From NCBI GenBank assembly GCA_025531455.1, contig JAMYHL010000029.1:310001-374000 (forward strand): a stretch of DNA of 64,000 bases, read 5' to 3'. Below the pieces are notes generated by a model. It was given only the letters and a program-made list of their open reading frames with translations, was not told where the DNA came from and ran no database searches. Below are positions 11,680-22,935 of this stretch, piece after piece (the stretch's first letter is position 1; every line of letters begins with the position of its first letter). The position numbers were made by a program, and so were the translations under genes. This DNA comes from Apiotrichum sp. Y4204 (lineage: Eukaryota > Basidiomycota > Tremellomycetes > Trichosporonales > Trichosporonaceae).

Positions 11680-14600
11680 ATGGACGACGATCCGCATCGC
11701 GTTCTCGCTCGTAACGCCGCATGCCATCAATGTCGACGCCGGAAGCTGGTAAGTCGCAGCCATGAGACCCTGGCCGAAACTCGGCGCCAAGCAACTCGTG
11801 TGCTGTCGGTCTTTGAACGGAAGGGTGTGAATGATCCTTCAAGATGATCAACGGATCAGCAGATGTCCACATGTCCATCCAGATGATCAACATGGCACGG
11901 TAGATCATGCTGATCATTGTGGGGGGGCGACCATGGCCCCAATGTCAATCATGCGCAGATCGGATCAACAGGGCCATTCCTTTAACCGATGATTGCTGCG
12001 CCTGATTTGTTTGCGACCGAACTTGACTTGTCATGAACCACTGTCACTCCGGAAGTGCAAGTTCCATCAATGCTGACCGCATCCAGAAATGCGATGCAGT
12101 CCGTCCCACTTGTGGCAACTGCCGCAAACCACGACAGCGCGGACCCATCAAGTACGAGCCGCCGGAGCCATGCACTTGGGATGAGCAGCGGGGTCCGAGT
12201 GCTCGAACGCTGCGCAAGCGTGAGGCCAAGCAGCGCCGCGCCGCACAGGATGCTGCGGGCATGGCTGGACCGCCACCCGAATGGAGCATGAACAATAATG
12301 GCCAACACGGCAATTTACACACCGCACGGGTTGAGACGGAGATGTGTAAGTAACCCCGATCTGGTGGCGACGCCATCATCACGGTTCTTAGCGCGGCTGA
12401 CTGGGATGCAGATATGCCGGGCGCAAGCTCTATGCATCCTACCGGAAACGGCATGTCGCATGCGATGCCACTATCGGCAGGAGGCATCCCCCCCTACAGC
12501 ATGCCTCAGGCCGGGCCATCATCAGCAACAATGCCAGGAGCCGACTGGGGAGCCACTGCGCCGCCTCCGCCACCGATGCAATCGGGGTCGGTACGGACCG
12601 AAGGCTTCTCCATGAATGATATGCCGGATGATCCATCATGGGTCTCGTCGAGCGACCTCGTCTTCTCAAAGTGAGTGGTGCTATCCATGTAGTGCTAACC
12701 ATCAAAGTTGGCCTCGCGATCTCCCAGCGCCACCCGTGGTTCACGTGAGTTAATGGGCGTCAGATTAGGAGCTCACAAACAGCATGTTGTTCAAGTGTTC
12801 TTTGAGCGGGTTGGTCTCGTAACAAAGATGTTCCACAAGCCGAATTTCCTGTGCAAACTTCAGCTTCCCCCATCACACATGGAATTTCCGGTATGTTTGT
12901 ACGAGGTCCTCGAGTCACTGACATTCAACAGTCTGCCATTCTTCATGGTATCCTCGCGATCACCGCCCCGTATATATCTGTTGAGGCTCTCGCCTCTCCA
13001 GCCTACTTTCCAACGGGTTCAAGCAAGAATGATGTACTGCACCCAGAAAGGGATTTTTCGACTCTCAGCGACTCGCATCAGCCGAGCGGCATGCTTTCCT
13101 ACAATGCCCGGGTTGGTAGCATTGGCACACCTCTGAGCCGCTTCCAGATGTGGCACCGTCGCAAGTGCATCGAGCGCTTATCGTCGCATCTATCGTTCGG
13201 ACAAGGCCTTCTCAACGCCACGTACGCCATGGCACTCATTTCCCTCATGGATTACGCCAACGGATGGTTTGTCGACGTCTGGATGGAATCCATGTCCGGG
13301 GTACGCCTATCCACCGGACTGGGTCTCAACAACTCGTCGGTTCAGATCAGTGACTCACTGGACCGCAACACTGCGCAACTGCTGCCGCAATGCAAAACAG
13401 CTGTTGAGCAGGCGGAGCGCGACCGATGTTGGTGGTAAGTGACCTCGGCTGCAATTGATTAGTTCCTTGAATTCTAACGCCTCAGGATGTCGTACCTTGT
13501 TGAGATGCTCTGTTGCAGTGGCATCTCCTACCCGATCAGTATACCAGAGGAGGAAATCACAGTGGAGCTACCGGTTACGCAGGCCATGTACGAAGCCGGT
13601 GGGGACGGATTGCTTGGGGTCCAAACCGTGCACTCGCCTGACTTCTATTCCTTCAGTGAGTCCTGCAGGCTGGTACGTGATGCTAACTCTCAGACCCGCC
13701 ACAGCACCTAGATACCTTACCATTGATGGTTAAGGCTCTGAGATTGTTCACATCCTCCCAGACCTTTATCCGCAGATACTCGCGAGGAGAACATCTCTAC
13801 CAACGTTACCTTAGCGATCCCAGGTTGCGGCAAATTCTTGCGGACATCAATGCTTTCCGCATGAGCTGGCCGTCACACATGCGCAATGCCATCCGAGTGA
13901 TGGAGGATGGCGCGCAGACGGTCGATACGGAGCTCTTCATGGTGATCGGTTTCACTCATGCCGCGGTTGTCAATCTTGGCGAGCCGCTCATCACGCGCCA
14001 AACGTGGGCGAACGACGCCGCCAAGATGGTCTTATCCGCGATCCGTGCCAACCTGTCGTTCATCTATGACATCAGCTCGACGAGTTATGATCGTAAGCCA
14101 CGAAACTGTGAGAACAGTACTGACCCATCCAGTAACGCTTCTGCCCTCATTTGCATCATTCATCTGGATCCTGTCGGCCAGGTGCTTGGGCCGCTTCATC
14201 AACGCTGCCCGTCTTGTTGGCGATCTTGTTGCTGCAGGTGTTTTCGAGTCCGAGTATCAGGTCTTCGAGAACGCCATCGCACAGCTTACTTCCCGACACC
14301 CTATCGCACGGCGGCACATCAAACGAATGGAGTTCTTCCGCAGCTCGTGGATCAAGCACGGCGAATCGTACATCAAGACGCTGGCGTACGACAAGACTCA
14401 AGTGTGGGATGACGAGTTCGAGAACAACCAAAAGGGAAACACGGATTCCACGGGATCGCAAGCTTCACCTGCACCTGGTGCTAACATTTCGGAGTTGCAC
14501 ACGCCGACGCACAGCAGCATCCCAGCTCTTTCACCAGCGCAGAGCATTCCTGCAATCTCCAACAACAGTCAAGAGTCCTTGCAGGGACTGCATCCCAGCG

Positions 14601-15055
14601 CCGGTCCCAGTCCCGGCGGAGCAGGGTCACGCCCCCTCCCAATGAGCATGACATCGCAAGGCATTCCGCCTCAATCCGTCCCGCTCCAGAGCCAAATCGG
14701 TAGTATGCCTCATCTTGGAGCATATCCTCAACGGCCGCCTCTTGGCGCGACCGTCCCACCACACCACCAACCCCCGCCCCAGCCAGATCTCCACGCCCAA
14801 CCGCAGCCCCAACCGCCACCTCAACCGCCTTCGCATCAAGTTCCGATCGGCGTGGCTCCCACCGTGCCTCCACAAGGTACGGCTCAGCCCGGAATCCCCA
14901 CGGAGCATGGCGAGATCCCCAACTGGCTCGAAGGCATGGACACCTTTGGCATCAACTCATACTCGTTCGACGTGGATAGCATGCTCGCCACACTCCAGAG
15001 CCAGAATCCAAACGCAACCTTTAATGGCACTACCATGTTTAGTCTTTCAACCTAG
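11680..15055 (+). CDS. Zn2Cys6 transcription factor, fungal-specific
   Basis: Nine exons (11680-11748, 12087-12345, 12412-12670, 12708-12744, 12783-12890, 12932-13434, 13486-13655, 13694-14092, 14133-15055) join in frame to 908 residues. Residues 15-42 form a binuclear zinc cluster, CHQCRRRKL|KCDAVRPTCGNC, split by intron 1 between the two halves. A basic stretch follows, then a Gly/Pro/Met-rich linker. The central region (about 210-600) carries fungal_trans hallmarks, with VVQVFFERV and MFHKPNF at its start. The C-terminal 200 residues are Pro/Gln/His-rich, ending in a WLEGMDTFG segment that may be an activation domain. Intron 1 is 338 nt, several times longer than all other introns here. 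Expected to be nuclear and DNA-binding. Targets are unknown. It converges with the histidine kinase gene. Confidence 0.87.
11749..12086 (+). promoter_or_regulatory. long first intron with repeated GATCA motifs
   Basis: This 338-nt intron interrupts the zinc cluster codons. Six GATCA motifs occur within about 120 nt (starts 11846, 11854, 11885, 11903, 11912, 11963). Two sit inside an exact 11-base direct repeat, AGATGATCAAC, with copies about 39 nt apart. The other introns in this gene are 36-66 nt. A regulatory role is only a possibility. Confidence 0.4.
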
Positions 15056-15530
15056 AAGGTGGGGCCCACTCTTTGATTAATATCTGTTCACCATGTTATG
15101 CCACCCGTGGCAATCTTGTAGCCATAGCTTGATTGTTTGATACGGCCGTGCGTTCATCATACACGAGAACGACGCAGCGGCATGTATAGTAAAATCGCTC
15201 GGGAACAGAGTGGAAGGCTGAAAGGGCGACCTACCTGCTTGGCCATAGAGAGAAGACTGTCCTCTAGTCACAGCCAGCACACTTGTGCGTCAATGACCCA
15301 CAAATAAGCAAGTACACGACCAACGTAACACCTTACTTTGGAACGTGCAAGTCTATTCCGGTGCTATGACAACATGTGCATACATTAAGGAGATCGGGTA
15401 TCTTAAAGTGAGGGTGACCCACTATGGAGAGGAGACGATGATGTACGATGTGGATGTATGATTGCGGAGATGGAAAAATATGGGACATGCGTAATGATGA
15501 TTGATGTACAAGTGAATGGACAATCTTCAT
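15056..15530. other. shared 3' region of convergent genes
   Basis: 475 bases between the transcription factor stop and the histidine kinase stop. No gene seen. It must hold both transcription ends. Confidence 0.6.
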
Positions 15531-18500
15531 TCACTTTGTGGGTGACGCGGAGGACTCCTTTTCAGGCTTTGAAAGGATTTGATTGCCGGACGGGGGTGAG
15601 GTGTCCGGGGTGGGAGCAGCGTGGCCGGAGGGGCTCGGCACCCGTGCGAGAGGAGGTATAGTGGAAGTCGCGGGCGGAGTGAGGAGTGGGATAGGTGTCA
15701 GTGATGCTGACGGCGAACTCGAGTTGGTGCGCGACATGGTGGGACGAGTAGAAATTGGGGCTGCAGGTCCTTTGTTGAGCGTTCCATTGGCCGTTGATGG
15801 ACTGGCGGTTTGGCTTGCCGCTTGGGACTGGGATTGCGACACCACGGTATTGAGGGTTGGTACTGATACTGAGCTTGCGGCCTTGCGACACTCGTAGGCG
15901 TCAGACAGGATTTGTCCAAGGGTGGGAATATTGAGGGGCTTAGAAAAAACAGCGTAGAAGCCGGCCTCGACACAGCGGTTCTGAGTCGCCTTATCGACAT
16001 TGGCTGACAGGGACACACAGCATGGTTCGCCAGCGAGTGGACTCTTCCTGATACGCTTGAGGGCTCCGAAACCATCAAGGACTGTCACATGTTAGCAAGA
16101 CCATGGACGTCACATTTACATATTGACTCACCTGGCATCTGGAGATCGAGGAAGATGATATCGTAACGTTTGCTCTCGGCCATTTCCGTGGCCTGCATAC
16201 CGTTAACCGCCGAGTCGATTCCAGAGTAACCGAACAGCTCGAGAATGCGAGTGCAGACAGCAATGTTCACGGGCGAGTCGTCCACAACAAGAATCTCCAG
16301 CGGCTTCTCCTTGCCAAGGTTCTTGTCGAAGCTCTTGCGCACTGCGGTGCTCGTTTTACGCGCAGGGCCAGATGGGACGGGAACGAGACAATCCTGCAGC
16401 GACTGGAACTTGAGTGGGCGAGAGATGATGGATTCGCGAGGAATCTGGAGCCGCTCCATGTCGGGTGCGATCTCCGTTGCGCGCGAGACGAAAATACACT
16501 GCAAATCGTTAGCTTGGGAGTTCAACAGCAGGAAATAACTTACCGTAGCGTTAGGTTGGAGAGACTTCATGTGGGCCAGTTTCTCGCGCGTCAGAAGTGA
16601 CGTATCGAGGAGGAGGAAATCGAAATAGATACCGGACGCCAGCCCGTCCTTGGTGCCTTCTCGGAGGCAAGCGTCGATATCCGTGCATCGGACCGCTGAG
16701 CAGTTGAATCCACGCATGTCCTCCTCGAGCACTCGTCCCCAGACCATGTTCGGCGCTGTGAGGATGAACACCTTGCGAGTCGTATCAAATCGCCGCAAGG
16801 GCGTAGGCTTCCACTTTGGATCGCGATGAGCGACAAATGTGAATGTGAACTTTGAGCCCTTGCCAAGTTCACTCTCAACCGAACAGTCGCCACCCAAAAG
16901 TCGTGCAAGATCGCGAGAGATGACGAGGCCCAAACCGCTTCCACCATATGAACGGGTGATCGACTCGTCGACCTGGGAGAAACTCTTGAAAAGCTTGTGC
17001 AGCTTGGATGCTGGGATACCGACGCCGTTGTCTTCGACGCTCATTGTCACCTTGATCCTGCCATCGTCCAGCTCCTCCCAGCACCGCTCCACCGTGACCC
17101 TTGCCGTTCGTTTCGTCGTGGGATCGCTCGGCGGAGTGAACTTGACGGCGTTCGACATCAGGTTGAGCAGCACCTGCTTGACGCGGAATGGATCGCCCAT
17201 TAGGCCAGGGGCCTCGTTCTTGAACATGCTCACCGCCGTCAGCTCTACATTCTTGGATTGAGCCACCGGCGCAACTGTGTCCAGGGCACCCTCCACAACC
17301 TGGCGGACGCTGAAGGGGATATTCTCCAACAGGACTGAGTTCGACTCTAGCTTCGAATGATCAAGGATGTTGGAAATGAGTGCGAGAAGGTCCTCTCCGC
17401 TGCTTGTGATAGTCTGCAGGTGTTCTTGTTGAATGGCGGTAAGACCTGGGCTGGCAGCAAGGACAGATGCAAGTCCCATTATAGCTGCGAGCGGACTGCG
17501 AAGCTCATGACTACACTGTGACAGGAACTGGGTCTTAGCTTGCAGTGCCGCAGTCAGCTCGCGAGTTCTTTGAGCGACTTCAGTCTTGAGATGTTTGGTG
17601 AACACATGGTGAACGTGAATAACGGTGGCGAAAGTAGCCAAGGTAGTGACAACCTCACAGGCCGAGTCCGATTGGGTGGCAGAGCTGGTGCTGTTTATTG
17701 ACAGTAGGACGATTACTCCCGAAGGCACACCCTGGTGATGGATGGGAAGACACAACAAGGTGCGCGGCTGTCGGTCGTTGAAGAATGGGTCGTTGCGGAG
17801 GCGGGCAGTTGTGACATTCTTCCGAATCGGAACGCCAGTCCGGGCAACATGAAGCATGATTGTTGCAGGACAGATGGATCCTGCAGAATCATTCGCGAGG
17901 TCCAAGTCATACGACACAATGCGCTGGAACGGTCCAGCAGCTTTGAGGCGGAACGTGGACCGGTTCTCTTCGCTGCTGAGGGCAATAGCGGCGTACTCGC
18001 AGCGTGTGAATTGACACAGGATCCGGAGCAGGGTGCAGAGCAACACCAAGCTGTCTTTCTCTTGAGCCAGAGCGAGCGACGACCGCATAAGCGCCAAGGT
18101 ATCAAGGCTGTCGGTCGGCGCCGAATTGGCTTCCTGTTGGGCATCGGAGAGGTCGGCCGTCGTCGTCGCTGTCGTTGTGGTACTTGTCCGCTCCGACCTG
18201 GTAACCAGGGATGACACGGATACAGTTGCGTCAGTCGTGGTACTTTCCCGCCTGAGTTCAAGGAGACTGAGTTGAGGGTCCCGGAAGAAGTTGGATGGCG
18301 CACGGGCGGGCAGTGGATCGACGGGGCAGTCGTTGGGGAACCGACGTGCCAGAGATTCGCAAAGACCATATGTTTCCGCCAGCCGGAAGCCGGTATACGA
18401 GGAACGGACAAAGCCGGAAACAAGCCTGGGGGATCCAGTTTTGCTGAGCAAGGTGTCTGCAACGTAATAGTTGAGCAACCCAGAAAGCAGGTGATGACCA

Positions 18501-21500
18501 CCTTCGTCAAACGTGTCGATGTGACTCTCGATCGTGGGGAGATTGCCGAGGGGATCGCTGAGCACAAGCTCGAACGCCGTCAACATGTCGTAGCGCGCAC
18601 GCAAATCGGGGGAATATAGCGTGTACGGTTTGAGGAACCTTCGGCAGGCGTCGACGAGGTCTGTGCCTCCACCAAGCCGCAGTTGGGCCATTGCCATCAA
18701 CCAGCGCGTCTCGGTGCTAACGGGAAGGCCGAACGTGGACATGAACGTAGTCTTGGCGTGCTTCAATGTTTCCGACATAATCTCGACAGGAGCGTCGTAC
18801 AGCAGAAGCAGTCGAAGCTTCACCGTGTCAACTACCCCAGGCTGGAACTTGAGGCCGCGGATCAACTCCAGATCATGCCTGGTGAAGAAGGGCCCGTTGA
18901 GTTTCCATGGAGAAGGCATCCGAGCTTGTGACAGGTTTTCCCATCCTTGAAGCAGGACATTGGTAAGTACCCGATGCGAGTTTGTCGCATATGGCTTGAC
19001 CATTTCGTACTTCTTTGCCAGGGTTTCCCATCCGGGACACACAGAGGCTGAAAGAAGCGTTGCAAGATCCAACGCGACCACATCTACCAACATTAGCACA
19101 GTCGTACATTACTGCCAGTACTCACAAGCAGCGACCTCGTAATCAGCCAGATTGATCGAAGCTTCAAAAGCCTCCTCAAAGGCGTGTGCGACTTTCTCCC
19201 GTGGGTGGAAGAACGCCCCCTGAGCGGCGACCAGTATCAACGAACAGCTGGTGAACAGAGACGACGGATACAGGTCGCAAATTTCCTTGCTGAGAGTGAT
19301 CAACGCCCGCTGCATCGCTGCGTTCTCGATCTGCGGGGTCAGCGTTTTTGACTGAGGACTGGGACATACCGTCACACATTGAACGGCCAGGATGTATGAG
19401 GCGCTCTTGTGCATGCGACCCAAGGCCTTTGCGACAGACAACCCCAGCCTGAAAATGGCGACTCGCAATTCCGGGTGAGTGACGTATATCGTTGGGCCAG
19501 CGTAGCTGATCAACGACATGATCAGAACATGATCCTCGTCATCTGATGCCGGCGTGCTGGCTCGCATGACAGCACCGAGTTCCTCTATGTCCTGCGGACA
19601 CGTCGGATACCACAGTTCCACGGCTTTAGGCTTCTCGGGATTGTACCCAAATTCGTCCAAAGTCACGAGAAGCTGGTCAACAGCACGCAAATGTTGATTA
19701 GCGGCGATGAGTTGACGTGTCAGCAAGGTCGAGATCATAATCTTCTCGGTCGAAGTACGGCACAATGGCCGGACAAGCTCCAGCTTTGCAAAGGCCGAGT
19801 CGTGTTCGTGGAAGACGCTCGCGACTTCAGTGAACAGACGAACAAAGCGGAAACAAAGGGCGCGGTATCTAATCGTCCATTCTTTGAGGCCACCCGTCTC
19901 GTCGACGATATCTTGGGCGCTGCAGACTAGGTTTTTGGCGGCGGAGAAGTTGGCGGAAAGAGTAGCTCGTTCGGCTGCGTCTAGCAATAGAGTTGTGAGA
20001 TGATCCACCTTGGCGACGTCGGTGCCCAGCTTGCGTGCCATCAGAGCATGGTCCAGAGCCTCGAAGAGATACTCGTTCTGAAGCTTCGGACCACAAAGGA
20101 AGTTGAAAATGCGCTGGTGCAATTGTCCCGCCTCGTGTGGAGGGATGAGAGTCTGGGCGGCGAGCTGATGTTAGATACTACTCGGGTATCACTCTACTCA
20201 CTCGTTGACGGTCATGGGTGAAGCGCACTACGCTATTCCTCAACGCAAGAGTACCGGCAGCCATTCCAAGCTGGACGAGATTCTCTACCTCTCCCATATT
20301 CATGCGTGCAATGCACGCGAGAAGTCTCAACGGGAAGCCGGCGGCGGGAAGGTATGCCATGAGCTACAGGTCAGCTACATTCATTCGTAACAGCCCGCTG
20401 CTCACCATTAAAAGCTCCTGAACGTCCATGGGTTGGCGCTTCATCATGTTCTCCAGATACGCATCGTAACTGGACTCGTCCGAGAGATGAGATTGCAAAG
20501 CCACAAGGTCGAACCGCCATAGCAAGCTGTCATAGTCGAACGCGACAACATGTTCCTTAAGCAGCGTGGTCATGAGCGTTTGGAGGAACAGGAGACTACC
20601 GCCTGTCTCTCCGTAAAGGAAGCTTGCCACGACATCGCCTTGGCTGGCAACGCGGTGGTTGAGGCACGCGTTTATAAACACTGTCACGCCTTCTTCCGTG
20701 AGTCGCGGCACGTGAACGGCCATCGACGACGCCGAAAGAAGTGCGCTGGGCGGCGGTGGCTCAAAGCCGTACGTTCGCGTCATGGAGATGACGACGACTG
20801 TGGGTCAGGGAATACCTCATATACTACGCACCGTGATTCAAAGGGAAGGGACCGTCCAGGATATCTCTCCATATCTCCATCTCATCGGGTGCCAGCCACT
20901 GGGTGTCATCGATGATGAGCACCAAGGGACGGGCTTGCGTCCCGAACAGTTGAAGGAATCGACGCGACCAGGAACGGAACGAGGCCAGAAACTTCTCCGT
21001 CTCGATTGTGGGCGGGGCGGCGGAATCTTCGTTTATCAGGCGACGGGAGTCCTCTGACAGTAATGAGGCAAACTGTCTCCACTGTGTCCCGAGCGTTGAG
21101 CGGATTCGCTGGAGCCATCCCTTGGAATCCTCCCGGGGATCTGTGAGGACGCGGTCCAGAAGCGATTGGATGACCTGGAAGAAGCTTGCGAGAGGTTTCC
21201 GCACGTGTTCGTCGGGTTGCGCCGAACCTACAAGACAGCGGTTGCCTTGGTGCGAGGTTTCTACAGCGTTTGCCCATTCGTTTACGAGACGCGTCTTTCC
21301 AGTACCGCTGTGCCCCCAGACAGCAACAATGCGACTGGAAGCAGCGCCGGTCGCAACAGCGTTGAAAGCATTCTGCAGAGCCTCGAGTTCCGGACCGCGT
21401 TCGATGACCTGCTGCGGCAGGTTAAAGCGGGACATGCGATCCACCTCGGCAACATTAAACTTTGAGAGGTCTCCCTGGGCACGGCAAATCTGAGAGAGCT

Positions 21501-22935
21501 TGCGGAGGTCGTACGCCAGCGGCTCGAGAGAGTGGTACCTATCCTCGGGGTCCTTCGCGAGCGCTACCATGATGATCTCTGACAGCTGTAATGGAGGAAG
21601 GTCAAACTTTTCTGAGGACTTGGCTGCCAGATCCTCGAGATACTCGGCCGGGGAAGTGATGACATTGGTGACATGACGGTGGACGTCGGCCAGGAGGTCA
21701 ATATCGCCGTGGTCTGGAGAATCGGCAGTTCCATCGATCGTTGTGCCTGTAAGAAGCTCATATGCAAACACTCCCCAGCCGTAGATGTCGTTTGAAGGTG
21801 ATACTCTCCGAGAAATAGCGGCTTCGGGGGCGAGGTAGCGCAAGTGTCCAAAGAGGTAGCCTTCGCTGAGGTTGTAGGAGCTGTGGTGGATAGGATCCTG
21901 TGTGAAGAGAATGGAGGAGGCAAGTTCGGGAGTCAGCACTGAGCTGAGAGAAAGACCGGGCAACGCGGTCGCATGCCATAATCGATTTGCGACGATCGAA
22001 TCACCAAGCATAACGAATGAGCTCGGATGACACCAGTTGAGAGAAAGATGTCGATCGTGAAGTGCCTGCAAGCAAGTGACGACTTGTGCCAAAAGATCAC
22101 ACGCGTCTGCCCAACGCGTCCACCATTCTTGACTCGCGCCGGCAGATGAAGAGTTTGTCAACACCCGCTCAATTGGTTGGTCTTCAATTATCGGAAGCGG
22201 CGTGTTGGGCGTTCGTGTCCCCTTCTGTGGCCAGTCGTGTCCAACAACCTCCGCCCACGCATCGACCATAGGTCGATATGCTGCTGGACGCTGCTCAACA
22301 ACGAGCCAGTACCCGAGCGAGTCTTCCCACCAGGCGACAATCTGTGCTGGAGGGCGATATCGACGCCGGCTCCACTCTAATTTTAATGCTGGCTTTTCGA
22401 TAGGCGAGCTGGACCCGGCGGATTGTGCTAGCGTGTGGGGCACCGTGTCGAGCGCCTTGACTTGAGCTTGCCGGCGGAAGGATAGCATGGCTGCAGTGGA
22501 GTCAGCGCTGTTCATGACGGACACCAAGGTTGCCGGATCAGAGGTCATTGGGAAGGCAACGGAGCGCCAACGGACCGCTGATCCATCATCGTCTATGCTG
22601 CTAAGACAGTACGCCACTCACATTGTTGAGAGCCCTGTGGGCAGAAGCTGTGTCATGTCAGACATGGGTTCGAACACGGTGCTCAACAACACTCACTTCC
22701 ATCGCACAACGGTTCCCGGTGTTGTGTCCAGTATGGTTGCATAATCCGGTGTTGGGTGGAGTTTGGCCCATCCTGATAGCCAGACGGCGTCTGGGCGGAC
22801 CTTGTCTGCCTTGTCTCCCAACAAAGTGGTTGAGGATGATTGGGGCGAGTTTCCCGGTGCCGTTGTTGAGGTGATAGGATCCAGCTCAACTTCCATGAGC
22901 CCGTGGGCCTGGAAGTCGGCCTCGGTGGGTACCAT
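15531..22935 (-). CDS. class X hybrid histidine kinase (pseudokinase-ATPase-GAF-HK-REC)
   Basis: Eight exons (22935-22697, 22600-20832, 20797-20406, 20363-20202, 20164-19126, 19083-16544, 16498-16132, 16081-15531) join in frame to about 2350 residues. Domain order: N-terminal protein-kinase fold (about 100-480) with LRYLAPEA and a DIYGWGVFAYELLTG helix but no HRD or DFG; AAA/STAND-type ATPase with Walker A GHSGTGKT (about residue 500) and Walker B VLIIDDTQW; a long helical stretch; GAF (about 1545-1695); HisKA with phospho-acceptor SHELRSPL (about 1735); HATPase with NLMSNAVKFT, DNGVGIP and GSGLGL; receiver (about 2105-2225) with LVVDDS and acceptor Asp in IIFLDLQMP; then an STP-rich tail. 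This is the class X architecture of S. pombe Mak2/Mak3 and Candida Chk1, which act upstream of a histidine phosphotransfer protein in peroxide and stress signalling. Two further in-frame introns are likely or possible (16543-16499 is excluded above; 39 nt near 19330-19370 is not). All catalytic HK and receiver residues look intact. Confidence 0.9.

Noticed and set aside
16085..22617. Separate genes for a kinase/ATPase (20824-22617), a helical protein (19109-20122) and a histidine kinase (16085-19099)
   Set aside because: Phase-consistent short introns with good donors, branch points and acceptors join them into one class X kinase.
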